Shown here in pieces: positions 13,236 to 23,649 of a stretch of 64,000 nt of DNA. The stretch is from the NCBI RefSeq assembly GCF_000315625.1, contig NW_005434608.1, forward strand, positions 169,846 through 233,845, written 5' to 3'. The number at the start of each line of letters is the position of its first letter. Position 1 is the stretch's first letter. The position numbers were made by a program, and so were the translations under genes. The DNA comes from Guillardia theta CCMP2712. Its lineage: Eukaryota > Cryptophyceae > Pyrenomonadales > Geminigeraceae. The notes under the pieces are model-generated. The model was not told where the DNA came from, ran no database searches, and saw only the letters and a program-made list of their open reading frames with translations.

Positions 13236-14054
13236 CTATACAGCGCTTAAGATAACGTCCGATATACTCAGATGTGATCGTTTGACGACACAAATCTCAA
13301 TATCATGTTGATGACTTGATTCATGCAACGGTGTATGGCTCGGAATAATTTCAGGAGGTTCAGGGCTGAAACTTACGATGACATCGCTGTGTTTCTTGGA
13401 GGATGTTCCCTTCGCTTTTCTCCGCTTTGCGCGTTTTGTGAGCATCATGGGAGGAGATCTGATAGGTAGGCATAGGTAGAGCACTGAACGCCTTCCTGAC
13501 GAGCGCTTTAGCATCTCAAAGTTCATGGCAGTATTCCTGCTGTTGTGAAACTCTACAGACTCATCGTTGCTCCAATCAATCAATTCCATTTTGAATGGGT
13601 CTTTCGCATCCTTGCTTCCGCGTGTGTCGTATCTTTTCACTGAGTCAAACGCATGGATGCCCGGGTTGCAAGGTCTGGTGAATGAGGTGCCCGCGAGGAG
13701 ATCTGGCTTGCTGCTATGGCTGCCACATGAGGGTCTTGGAGACACTTCGCAACTACACATCCTCGAGGAACAACTTTCAGAGGCTTTCGATGACGATGAT
13801 GCTACGAGAAGTTCTGATACTCCGAATAAAGTTGAGGAGGGGTCTTTGACCTCCAGGGTGTTCTTGCCAACGTTCTGCCTAGAGGCTAGGGTATGTGATA
13901 ACAAAGAAGTATCAGGCGTTGAAGCATGCGAAAGCATGGACGATGACGAGGATTGGTCTATGCACGTTAGAGAGAGATTGGATGAGGACAAGGAGGAAGA
14001 TGAAGAGAGCAAGGAGGAAGGGGAGGAGGAGATCGTAGAGAAGCGTGTTCCCAT
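13236..14054 (-). CDS. Hypothetical Ser-rich protein
   Basis: A single open frame of 272 codons. The N-terminal third is dominated by serine runs; there is a basic nuclear-localisation-like cluster LTKRAKRRKAKGTSSKKH (about residues 207-224), and the rest is polar with no membrane segment. I recognise no domain. The opposite strand carries a 168-codon frame over the same DNA (13567-14073) with an acidic tail, which is the mirror image of the serine-rich part. The minus frame is longer and has the more protein-like basic cluster, so I prefer it, but either could be a chance frame. No clear introns were seen. Confidence 0.4.
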   Translation of the reverse strand: MGTRFSTISSSPSSLLSSSSSLSSSNLSLTCIDQSSSSSMLSHASTPDTSLLSHTLASRQNVGKNTLEVKDPSSTLFGVSELLVASSSSKASESCSSRMCSCEVSPRPSCGSHSSKPDLLAGTSFTRPCNPGIHAFDSVKRYDTRGSKDAKDPFKMELIDWSNDESVEFHNSRNTAMNFEMLKRSSGRRSVLYLCLPIRSPPMMLTKRAKRRKAKGTSSKKHSDVIVSFSPEPPEIIPSHTPLHESSHQHDIEICVVKRSHLSISDVILSAV

Positions 14055-14074
14055 TCCTGGGACTACGAAATGAG

Positions 14075-15700
14075 ACTATCGCACCGTAAAGAGTGTTGTG
14101 GTCGAAAAGAACGGGGTGGGATTGGAATTGCTGTACAGAAGGGCATCAAAGTAGGGGTGGGGTATACGATGTAACCCAACCTTATTCCGGATTTCCAATG
14201 GCATTACACGGGGTAGTAGTGAGGTCACATGGGTGGTGATGAGATAGGCTTGTAGAACATGTTCGGCAAAGGGTGGGGTGGTATCCAAGCCGAGTCTGAA
14301 CTTCCGGCGAAGTTCAGTCACACTGGCGGCGGCCCAACCGTTAGTTCAGTTTCTCGGAGCCGGCGGCGGCGGCCCTGGCCGCGCCGGGAGTCCCGCCTGT
14401 GACGGTGGCGGCCGGGCGCCGCTAGCCTGAGGCAAGCAGGGTCACCCGGTCTCACTCGGACTGCCGCAGTGACTCCGAGTCAGCGCTACGTACTACCGTA
14501 AGCTCCCGGCGCCGGCGATTCCCGGCGCCCCCGGGCGGCCCGGCCGGGTTCCCGGAAGTTCACCGTGAGAGGCGCGGCGCCCGGGCCGGGGGAACTCCGA
14601 CTCGGATCATCGGATACTGAACTTGGAGTACGCCATTCAACTTGTGACTGATCAGAAAAACTTGCCGCGCTCACCAACTTGCGGCTGATGGAGAACAAAC
14701 CGTGCCTTGAAAGCAACAGCCGGGCAGTCACAGCGGACGGTCGGCGCCCGGCCGTGACTCAGGCCCGCCCACCGCGGCGCCGGTCACCGGCGGACCGTCA
14801 GACTGACGGGAGTCACGTTCCGGGAAGAATGCAGACTCCGCGGCGCGCCGGGCGCCGCAGTGAGGGCTATATTGTTTACATGCTGATGGATCAATGGCGA
14901 TCCGATGAGGTTGTACCGGGCCGTCACCGCCCGCCCGGCCACCGTGTAACTAGTAACCGTCCGAGGGGCCAGCCTACTCCGAGTCCCGGAGCCTCGGAGT
15001 CCGGCGCCGCCGCCGCCGCCGGGCCGGGGCCGATCTGAGCCCCGGGCCCTGACTCTCAGAGTCTGACTCGGAGCTACTCAGTCCTCGACTCAGGCTCCTG
15101 ATTGTCCTCGTACGGCTACAGATTTTTTAACTTAACTTTGAGTAAAGAGACTGTGGCTTGCTACTACGGAAATAACGGCCTATGCTCCGAGTGCCAAGGA
15201 GTTACAAGGCTACGGTGCTGGTAAGACCTGCGGCGTAGGTTCCTAGAGAGTACCCCACGTACTCCACTGAACGCCTTTGTAAAACGGAAAATAAAAGAAA
15301 ACAAAAGTAAAGGTGGGGTATCCCACCAATTTTTGTAGGGGTGTCATAGGTGTACCTAAGACCTCCTAACCTCTGAAAACTCAACTTCGATGCTATTTTC
15401 ACCTTACGTACCTGGCCCACGAGACCCTACCCCACAGTCCCCGGAAGTTCCCACCCTACCCTCGAAAGTGCTACTTCACCGTCGCAGTCAAACACACCAC
15501 TGGCTAGGCTTCCTAGTACCACCCCCCTATGCAAAGGATTTGTAGGCTGGTGGGTCGCTAGAAATCAGGGGTCCTTATCAAATGTTAACTTTGATGTTGG
15601 ACCCCACCACTACTACCCCCACCCCCTTCCCTTCTACCCCGCCTTCCAATAATATTTCGGAACTTTCGGCCTTGTTCCCCACGCAGCGTCCCACGGCCGT
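14075..15700. repeat. GGGGTAGGG-rich flanks around a very GC-rich core
   Basis: The outer parts (14090-14290 and 15230-15640) contain many GGGGTGGG, GGGGTAG and CCACCCC words. The middle (about 14330-15080) changes abruptly to very high GC with GGCGGCGG, CCCGGGCGGCCCGGCCGGG, and repeated GACTC/GAGTC words such as GTGACTCCGAGTC and GACTCGGAGCTACTCAGTC. Frames in this block (for example 14679-15038) are only Pro/Arg/Gly composition effects. The composition contrasts sharply with the genes on both sides and recurs elsewhere in the window. Confidence 0.6.
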
Positions 15701-15723
15701 CACAAGCCACGAGCCGGCGGGAA

Positions 15724-16461
15724 ATGCAGGCAACCATGACGACAGCCATGCGCGACAAGAGGAGAGAGTGGCTCATGAAGCAGGCTTCTTCTGCTTCCAA
15801 CTTCTCTTCTCTTGGTTCCGTCGCCTCATCCGACTCAGGATCTCAGAATGGCTCCAGCCGAAACCTGCGCGTGAATATCTCGCAAGTCAACGAGGAGCTG
15901 GGTTACCGTGACAACCGGATCCGTGCCTTAACGAATCGGCTTGTTTCTAGTAGAAGCATGTCTGACATGCATGCTATTGCTGCCATTGACATCGATGCCT
16001 CATCGCAGTGGAGTCAGCTGCAGGAGAAAGGGCTCGACAAACGCGAACAGGAAGACATTGAGACCGTCCCTCCTGCACTGACACAAAGCTCTGAAGTAAT
16101 TGTTTCAAATGCTTTGGCCCGACGAGGCTCCATGAACGACTTGTCGACAGCAAGCTACAAGCGTATCAACCTGAAAAGCGAATCCAGTGAGCAATCAAGC
16201 ACTAAGACGAGAAGGAAGTCGGAAATAAATCGATACCTGATCAAGACGTACGCTCGTCTCGGTCAGCCAAAGGAGTCTGAAGAGTCCAGGCCAATACATT
16301 ACTTTGTTCCGGAACTCGAGCAGACAAGCACACGAGAGCCTGAGAAGTTTGAGCTGAACATTGGATCGGGGTTGTCAAATCTCTGGGACGACTGCAAGAA
16401 AATGAGCGACTCCTACTTGGGGGGGGCGATGAAGAATCTTCAACAAACTTTCGTTCATTGA
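15724..16461 (+). CDS. Hypothetical phospho-site-rich protein
   Basis: One open frame of 245 aa without introns, starting MQATMTTAMRDKRREWLMKQ. It is Ser/Thr-rich and has two basophilic kinase-type sites (ARRGSMN near 138 and RRKSEINRYL near 165). A more ordered C-terminal half contains IHYFVPELEQ and ends near LWDDCKKMSDSYLGGAMKNLQQ. There is no signal peptide, membrane segment or known domain. Codon usage resembles the neighbouring genes, and an AT-rich 3' flank with a polyadenylation-like aatatatgat stretch follows. The function is unknown. Confidence 0.6.
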   Translation: MQATMTTAMRDKRREWLMKQASSASNFSSLGSVASSDSGSQNGSSRNLRVNISQVNEELGYRDNRIRALTNRLVSSRSMSDMHAIAAIDIDASSQWSQLQEKGLDKREQEDIETVPPALTQSSEVIVSNALARRGSMNDLSTASYKRINLKSESSEQSSTKTRRKSEINRYLIKTYARLGQPKESEESRPIHYFVPELEQTSTREPEKFELNIGSGLSNLWDDCKKMSDSYLGGAMKNLQQTFVH

Positions 16462-17390
16462 TTTTAGCTTACTTGTTGACTTTTGATTTTGTAGTGCCCT
16501 GTAAGGTTTGGATCTCGATTGTAATATATGATACTGTGTTGATAAGATGTAGCCATGGTCTGGCCCTCTCTTCTACATATCTCAACCACAACTAATTGTC
16601 AACGAGATCACGGGAGTGAATGATTGTGGTTTGGAAACAACCCTGGACTACAACGGTCCGACCAAGTCTGGTCTCCATCTCGGTTGACTAGTCCGACAGT
16701 GGCGTTTGATGTTGGTGCCTTTGATTTCTCGAAACCCTATGATCCTGGCTCACGATTTGTAGCATCAGGTCCAAGCGAATCGTGAGGACCTGCCAGATGA
16801 TTCCAACAAGATAGGGCAGGATTACAAGTACGTCCCCGCTGGAGGTTTCATGGACAACCGAGGAGAAGGCATACATGGAAGTGCTCTCTCCCTTGGCTAC
16901 GTAACGGTCGAGAACACGATGAAAACAGACAAAGAGGGGGTCAGACAATCTGAGAGGTGGTGGGATGTTCCTAAATTTTGGTAACAAGAGTCAAATGCTA
17001 ATCATCGATATTTATTCTCCTAGTACATGCGAAAACGTGTAGAAGTGAAGCAACAGAAACATCCAGATCAAAACATTCCTAAGCTTAAATTTACTATTTG
17101 ACAAGTACAGCTTTGTTGACATGTGACATGCCAAATGGAGAAAACGTTTTGTCACTAGCAAAGGAGATGAATTTGCACGTTTCTCAGGACAACAGAGAGA
17201 ACTCTTTTCAAGAATAACACAATAGCTTATAAAAGGGTACAATTAATCCGCAACTGGAATCTGCATCATTTCCTTTCAGAGTCCGCGGACTGGCGGACAA
17301 GGGAGCGAGTGGCCTAGTGGACTGTCAGTAAGCAGAATCTTGGAGGAGCAGCCTTCAGCTGTACAGCTACCTGCGCCAATCTTGGATTCA
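16462..17390. other. Intergenic stretch, nothing recognised
   Basis: AT-richer than the genes around it. The frames here (16688-16987 and 17012-17242 on the minus strand) have no domain, no good splice partners and unremarkable composition. It lies between the end of the phospho-site-rich gene and the end of the SS18-like gene, so it probably contains two 3' untranslated regions. Confidence 0.4.
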
Positions 17391-18004
17391 TCAAGCTCGA
17401 CGGGGGCGGGTTGCAACCAATCGAGCTAGGTTTCTTTCCAGCAACTGCATGAGCCGCTGCTCGGTCGCAGTAGGTTTCCCTGGAGCGCGGCTGCCATCGA
17501 GTTGAACTTCGCGTACAGCGGCAAGGCGACTCACCCATAACGCAGCCTGACGAGTTGCAAGATCATGGAGTAGTTGGAGTCCAGCATCTTATCCACCTCC
17601 TCCGGGTCCAACGGGGCCTTCAGGAAGTTTAGATTAGGAGAACAGTGAAAACAAACGTACAGAATTTGAACTGGATGCGCTCATTTCCTCCTTGCTTGTT
17701 GGAGGATCCCTGCGCCTCCGTCAAACAGATCGTCTTCAAGACGTTCCTCCCCCCCCTCTCCCTTCTCCTCCCTCCTCCCTTCTCCCTCCTCCTCCGCCTT
17801 ACTTCTCATCAACGGATTGGTCCTTCTCATCCTCAGCCTCCCAGAGCTCAATGTCCACCTCGCTCTCCGAAGATCCTGCATGGGCCAGTCATGCTGTCGA
17901 GCATCACGAGCTCGATGGTTCAAGTTGCTGCGCGATGGCGGTCCTCCAATAGTAGGGAGCCACAGGGCCTCTCTCTCATACACCATCTCATCTTCGTCGA
18001 TCAT
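17391..18004 (-). CDS. SS18/GIF-like (SSXT domain) transcription coactivator
   Basis: Probable nuclear coactivator related to SS18/SYT of SWI/SNF complexes and plant GRF-interacting factors. Exons 17908-18004, 17803-17875, 17661-17709, 17535-17617 and 17391-17490 give 133 aa. The first 80 residues are acidic and polar (MIDEDEMVYERE, SSESEVDIELWEAEDEKD). The C-terminal 55 residues match the SSXT helix pattern: PEEVDKMLDSNYSMILQLV, then TATEQRLMQLLERNLARLV, compared with the family pattern of IQKMLDEN-type helix followed by QYQ-L--NL-YLA. The usual Gln/Pro-rich tail is absent; the protein stops soon after the domain. The family call rests on the helix pattern only. Confidence 0.62.
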
Positions 18005-18316
18005 ACGGCATGCACATCACTTACTCCTCTCCTCTCCTCTCCTCTCTCCTCTCCTCCCTCCCTCCCCTCCTCTCCTCTCCTCTCCTCCCTTCCCCTCTCC
18101 TCGCCTCTCCCCTCACCTTCATCAGCCATCGCCCTTCGGCCTGCTGCTCGTAACGGGATCTGAAACGGCTCCGTGGTTTGTTTTTAACGGCTGCGCAACG
18201 GAAAACCCAGATGACGGATGGCGGGAAAGAGGGCAGAGCCGGAAGGACGAACGGAGAGAGGAGGAGCAGGAGCATGAAGAGAAGCGTGATCGGAATCAGG
18301 AGTGAGATCAGGAGCG

Positions 18317-18359
<43 letters not shown>

Positions 18360-18664
18360 CAACAGGAGGAAGAGGATAGGGATTGGCATTGAATATTTTT
18401 TGAGATGGGCTGTCCGTGCCATGAAAGTCGTTTGGGTGGTCGAGCGTGGAAACGAGAGCAGAGACACAGTTTTGTGAAGATTCGGTCCAACAAACCGGCA
18501 AGATTGCGTGCTCTACAGTGTGCAAGACAAGGAGCTTTGACATGGCACTTGCCGTCGTTCAAATATGTAGCACACTATGTTCATTAGTTAGCTGGAACAG
18601 ACCCGGAGGAGCATTCGCGCTCGAGCGCCTCCCCGTCCTACGATCTCCTGACATGCATGGGCAG
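18005..18664. repeat. Pyrimidine tracts and an (AGC)n microsatellite
   Basis: The stretch 18020-18110 is a run of TCCTC/CTCTCC repeats, and 18320-18359 is an (AGC)n trinucleotide microsatellite of about 13 units. This is the space between the divergently placed SS18-like (-) and DCN1-like (+) genes and probably holds both promoters. The frames over it are poly-Ser, poly-Leu or poly-Ala artefacts. Confidence 0.7.
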
Positions 18665-19972
18665 ATGTCATTCAGATCCCAGACTGTGGAGCAGCAGAAC
18701 CTCTGCCATCAGTTCTCGGAGATCACGCAAGCAAGGTGAGTTCCAACTGAGAGGCCTCACCTTGACCAGTACTGCAGTCCTGAAGTTGCAGCGAGCATCC
18801 TGAGGAAGTGCAAATGGAACATCCGACAGGTTTGCTCTGCCATGGCAGCGACAGGACACCATGGTTGATTGTCCTCAGGCAATCGAGGTGTACTGGGAGA
18901 GCGCCGACTTCTGCTCTCCCGCTGTTGACAGCTCGGCCATCGAAGCGCTGTTTGACAAGTACAAGGGTGAGGAGCTTGACCCTGCGGTGCACAACATGAT
19001 GTCGGCTGGCAGACTCGGACGACAACGCCATAGGCGTTGACGGTCTGATCAACTTCTGCAACGACCTGGAGATTCCTCCCGACGACCTGCGGATGCTTTA
19101 CTTCTGTTACAACCTCAAGGTCAAGCTTGCGCACGACTCCTTCCCCGCCATGCTCAATCGCAACTGTGCATTGTGCAGGCCAAGAGCGCGGTAAGATGGA
19201 CCAACGCGGAGTTCGTGCAAGGGTTGTCTCGGCTGGGTGTAGACTCCATAGAGAAGATAAGAGACAGGTTAACTCTCCCCTACGTTGATCCTCCTTTCTC
19301 ACCATCTCTCTCTCTATCCTCCTTTGTCTCTCCGTCATCTCCCTCCGTCCTCTTTCTCAACATCTCCTTTCTTGCCATCTCTCTTCATCCACTGTCTCTC
19401 TATCGTCTCGGTTGATCTTCTTCATCCTCTCCATCCTCCTTGCTTGTCTCTGTTGTGACCTGAGGCCATCACGGCAGCCTCAAGCACATGCGGTCTGAGC
19501 TTTCAAGTCCCAGCAAATTCAAAGATTTCTACGCGTACGCCTTCGACATCTCTCGGTACCGTCGTGTTGTTTCAGCGTCACTCGACGTGTGAATGGGACA
19601 TGGCAGACAAGATGGGCAGAAGGTTCTTGACCTACAAACAGCCATACAGCTTTGGAGGATGTTGTTAGAGGGACGATTCGATCATCTGGACCTATGGTGT
19701 GAATACCTCGAGAAAGTGTACAACAAGGCGATTACCAAAGACACCTGGCAACTCACCCTTGAGTTCTCGTAAGAGATGGGCATGTTGCTGTGATCATGGT
19801 GATACATCTGCAGGCAAACTGTGAATGAGGACTTCTCAAACATCGACCTGGAAAACAGCGCGTGGCCAGTGGTGATTGACGAGGTGAAATTGCAATGTCT
19901 TGCTCTTAGTGTCAGAGAAGCTGAACTGCCTCGCAGTTTGTTGAGTATTGCAGAGCCAAGGTGCCCTCGTAA
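18665..19972 (+). CDS. DCN1: DCN1-like protein (defective in cullin neddylation)
   Basis: Scaffold-type E3 that helps Ubc12 transfer NEDD8 onto cullins. Nine exons (18665-18735, 18778-18829, 18879-18966, 19013-19119, 19179-19267, 19478-19555, 19607-19768, 19814-19883, 19937-19972) give 250 aa, the usual family length of about 260. An N-terminal UBA-like segment contains SPEVAASILRKCKWNIRQAI. The PONY domain follows: ALFDKYKDSDDNAIGVDGL, FCNDLEIPPDDLRMLYFCY, EFVQGLSRLGVDSIEKI, FYAYAFDISR, ILTVTG-like replaced here by LDLQTAIQLWRMLLEGRF, VYNKAITKDTWQLTLEFS and the ending NSAWPVVIDEFVEYCRAK. The third intron begins at 18967, which restores the conserved DSDDN..GVDG register. ATG 18653 is an in-frame alternative. 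Confidence 0.93.
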
Positions 19973-20746
19973 GGTCGTGTCATCAGATGTTTGCATGCTG
20001 AACGATCGGATGAGTTTGCGGCGGGGTGAGGAGGAGGTGCCGTAGAGGGAGGGGAGATTCGACATGTACATCAAGGGGGAGGTACAAGCAAGGAGAGTGA
20101 TTGAGCGATCTCAGCTACTGTAAGGATGGACCATTGTAGGCTTGCCTATCAAGGTTTTGATGAACTCAATCAAACGTTGCCATGACAACGATAGGGAATG
20201 GATGATATATTTAAAAGAAGAAGAGTGAAGAGTGGTTGTCAATTTGTTGTGCTCTGCCCAAACACCGCAGATTTCTGAGTGGCCGCAACAACAACGCACA
20301 GACTTTCTTTAATTTTGCATGCATAACGACAAGTGTGACTTGATAATCTACACAAAGAGGAGGGGGCCAACAAGTTACTGGGGTAACAGAAGAACGGAAT
20401 ACCATCAGCGTAGCTCTCTGATCCATCGCATCTCAAGATTTGCCAGCCGAGAGCTCTCGCCGAGCCTGTGGGACCGAGTGAACGACAGGGAATGGCTGGA
20501 GGAGGGAGGAGGAAGAGGAGTAAGAGATGCACGATCAAGGGGGAGGAAGAGCAGGATAAAGCCATAGAGAAATGTGAGAGGGCAAGAAAGCTGAGGCAAA
20601 GGTGAGGGGAGGAGAGCGGTTGGAGGGAGGAAGGGGGAGGGAGTGAACGAGGAGAGGAAGGAATCGACGGATGGGAAAGGAAAGCGAGGGATGGGAAAGG
20701 GGGCGAGAGGGCGGAGGAGGAGAAGAAAGAGGAGGAGGCGAAATTT
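19973..20746. other. Intergenic stretch, nothing recognised
   Basis: Contains the 3' ends of two convergent genes. From 20500 the plus strand becomes a purine-rich run (gaggaggaag types), which produces a 195-codon Ser/Pro-rich minus frame at 20239-20826 that I treat as an artefact of composition. No RNA gene or domain was found. Confidence 0.4.
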
Positions 20747-23649
20747 CTAAAGGCTGATTGAGTGGTTGGGACGTGCAACCCGGTTGCGCTTATCAAGAGT
20801 CCTCCTGTTGAGTTTGAGCGATTCAAGGGAGACTATGCAGTCCCTGAGCAGCTGTCAGTTTATCAAAAGCCCCCCTCCTCCTCGTCCTTCCCTCCCTCTC
20901 TGCTCCCTCCCTTCCTCCCTCCTCCACTTCCTCCGTCCTCCTCCTTGCCCTGCCCTGCCCTGCCCTGCCCTGCCCTGCCCTGCCCTGCCCTGCCCTGCCC
21001 TGCCCTGGCTCACTTCCCCTCTCCTCCTTGACTCCTTCACTGCATGTTGACCTGCAGTAGGTGAGGAGAAATCTCATCGTCTCCAACCGAGTTCGACGAG
21101 GGTTTTTCACGAGCATGAGCTGTGAGGCTCGTTAGGATTCGGTGAGAGGGGAAGAGGTGTGACAGGCAGAACAAACAAGAGGAGATGTCAAGACGGACTA
21201 CATGGGAGAAGAGAAGGAAAAGGGAGGAAGGCGAGAAGGCGGCAGACAGCCAGGGGAGGAAAGTAGAAAATGAAGGGAGGGAGGGAGGGAGGGAGGGAGG
21301 GAGGGAGGGAGGGAGGGAGCGAGCGAGGGAGCGAGGGAGGGAGCGAGGGAGGGAGCGAGCGAGGGAGCGAGGGAGGGAGCGAGGGAGGGAGAGGGAGGGA
21401 GGTATGCCTGGATTGATCCGCTCTTTTGCACAGTAGCACTGAAGCATAGCTTGAGTTCTCCTTTCTCCACAAAGAAATTGAAATTGATCGCCCCCGTCAA
21501 CTGCTCCAGGTTCTCACCTTTCGTCTCCTCCTCCTCCTCCTCCTCTCCTCCTTCACCTGCTTGCTGTATTTCTCCACCTTGTTCTCCTCCTTCAACCTCT
21601 CCAGCACCTTCGCCATCCGGTCAACGTCAAACCCGTAGCTGGGGTCCATGACCTGCCATCAGTCTTACTTCTCAACCCTAGCCCCTTTCCCATCCGCTCT
21701 GCCTCCCTTTCTCCTCCCCTTCCCCTTCCCCTCCCCTCGCTGCTTCAGATTTCCCAGGTCGAGCGAGCACCCTGACCGTCACCTACCGCGTTGTCGGTGG
21801 AGGAGAAGACGGGGTTTGGAGAGAGCTGGAGGTCTTCGATCTTTCGGCCCTGCTGCTCGAAGAGGCATCGGAAGAGGGGGAAGAGATCCTCGTTGCTCGA
21901 CAGCTGCCCGGAGTACTGGGCCTTGTGCCTCTTCTCAGGGTCCTTGTTGTTGAAGCCGAAGAGGCGGATCGATGCCTTTTGCGACTTCTTGTTCTGCTCG
22001 AGCATTTCCATGCCGATCGTGACGACGCCTCCAAAGAAGAGCCTCCCCTCCTCTGAGGGCCAGGATCAGCACCAAAAGCGGTGGAGCTGGAGGGGATAGT
22101 AGAGCAAAGTATGGGAGAAGCGATGAGGGAGAAGGAGGCGGGGGGGGGGTGGAGGAGAGGAGGGAGATGGAGAGAGGGGAGTGATGTCTGGAGAGGACAC
22201 GGAAAGGAAGGAAGAGCAGCTGGGAGGTCTTACTGCTCTGTGCAGTTGTGATCTCATTGATCTTGAAGCTGCACCTCTTGTTGATATACAACATCAACCC
22301 CTTCTCCTGTTAGCTGTGTCAACGACGGTTGGAACGAGCCAATAGACAAAAAGGGACACACGATATGCTCGCTGAGCTCCTTGATAGTGACTGCCTGGCT
22401 GTTCTGAATTCTGAAGGATAACTGCAACAACATCGATCAGGAGAGCCAGCAGTTCATGTAGGACAGGAAGCGGAGCAAAAACATCCAAAGCAAGATCTGG
22501 AGTGGAACAAACCTTGACATTGGAAGTGGAGCTTGAGAGGGGGTTGAACAAGACATCGAAACCTTCCTTCCGGTACATGTCCCGAACGATCGCTTCGTCC
22601 GAGTCCAAACTCTAGAGCACGGCATCGTCAGGTGGATGCTCTTCGCAGAGTTTGACTCACGTCATCCTCCCAGTCGTTTTGAGGCGCAATGATGCCGTCA
22701 GCCTGCCCAACGTCGTTGAGCGTTCTGAAACAGACTTGGATACAGGATCCTTACTTTACGCTTCTTTGAACTAGGCGTTTCCTTTGTCATTTCATTTTGT
22801 TTTCTCTTGTTGTCTGCGGACTCACGTCAACTCTTGCCTGCTATCGGTGACGTTCAACTTACTTTGCGTTGCAGCGGGACAGGGAGAAGATTGCGCGGTA
22901 ACGTTGCGTTGATCAACACTGCAAGTTATCTTAGCAGGTTGAAAATTACTGTGATGTGGGGGGGGGGGGGAGAGGGAGGGAGGGAGGGAGGGAGCGAAGG
23001 AGCAAGGTGTACTTCTGTTCTTCCAATGTGCCCTCCGCGTTCTCTTCTTCACTTCGACTTCTGTGAGACAAGTTTTCACACATCTCGACCAGGCCTGTCT
23101 TCTCGCTCACCCTTCCTCAGTCTTGCTCGATGACAGGTTGCTCTCCTGACTCGCAGATTTGAAGCTCGTGAGTACATCAGCAGCTTTCTCTGCAGCTTCT
23201 TCTGAAGTTGGGCACAGGAAAGAGTCAGTGCGAAATAGTCAAGGCCGATGAGGTATCAGGTTGAAATGAGGAGGAAAGACTGATAGCACTGGATAGAAAG
23301 ATGCTACAAGACAAGAACCAAGAAGCTTACCTTCCTCAGGACGTTGAAATTGACTCTCTTGTTCATCTTCACGATCTGACGTCTCATGTTCCCTTCTGCC
23401 CTTGCTGTCGCGGAGATTGGGCCCATCCTGCCTTTCGGACAGTCCTCCGATCATCCGTTCTGCCGTAGCATGCACATCGGACAGAGAATAACTTTCTTGC
23501 GAATAGTTTTCTTGCGAGCTGATCTGAAATGGTTCAATCTCAAAATGGTTCTGACTCGAAAAAGAATCCGATGGCATATCTGTTATCTTTCCATCGAATA
23601 CATCTGCAAAATCTTGCGAAGAACTCATCCTTCCTGACTCCTGCGACAT
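20747..23649 (-). CDS. Hypothetical protein, 13 exons, no recognised family
   Basis: Exons 23331-23649, 23111-23201, 23013-23060, 22826-22918, 22661-22724, 22513-22611, 22362-22421, 22234-22306, 21787-22052, 21557-21652, 21432-21500, 21052-21119 and 20747-20843 join in phase to 480 aa. The first 200 residues are polar and acidic (SSSQDFADVFDGKITD, SDREDEQESQF). From about 205 to 400 the sequence looks like an ordered domain: DEAIVRDMYRKEGFDVLFNP, LSFRIQNSQAVTIKELSEHI, YINKRCSFKINEI, EGRLFFGGVVTIGMEMLEQN and IRLFGFNNKDPEKRHKAQYSG. A predicted helix DRMAKVLERLKEENKVEKY follows, then a basic tail with KNPRRTRLETMRFLL and LNRRTLDKRNRVARPNHSI. For the exon ending at 21432 a GC donor further downstream is also in phase. 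Simple-sequence arrays sit in its introns. I cannot name a function. Confidence 0.7.
20946..21006. repeat. (CCCTG)n pentanucleotide microsatellite in an intron
   Basis: About twelve perfect copies of TGCCC in a row, within the last intron of the 13-exon minus-strand gene. Confidence 0.9.
21275..21401. repeat. GAGG/GAGC tetranucleotide array in an intron
   Basis: A run of GAGG units changing to mixed GAGG and GAGC units, in the intron between 21120 and 21431 of the minus-strand gene. The Arg/Gly/Glu and Leu/Pro/Ser frames over it are artefacts. Confidence 0.9.

Noticed and set aside
14679-15038. 119-codon Pro/Arg/Gly-rich frame
   Set aside because: It lies in the GC-rich core, where stop codons are rare by composition alone.
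18320-18359. (AGC)n as a coding Gln, Ser or Ala tract
   Set aside because: It lies between two divergent genes and none of the frames continues into a supported exon.
20239-20826. 195-codon Ser/Pro-rich minus frame
   Set aside because: It is produced by a purine-rich tract on the plus strand and overlaps the last exon of the 480-aa gene.
21188-21500. Leu/Pro/Ser and Glu/Gly/Arg repeat frames
   Set aside because: They are translations of the GAGG/GAGC microsatellite within an intron.
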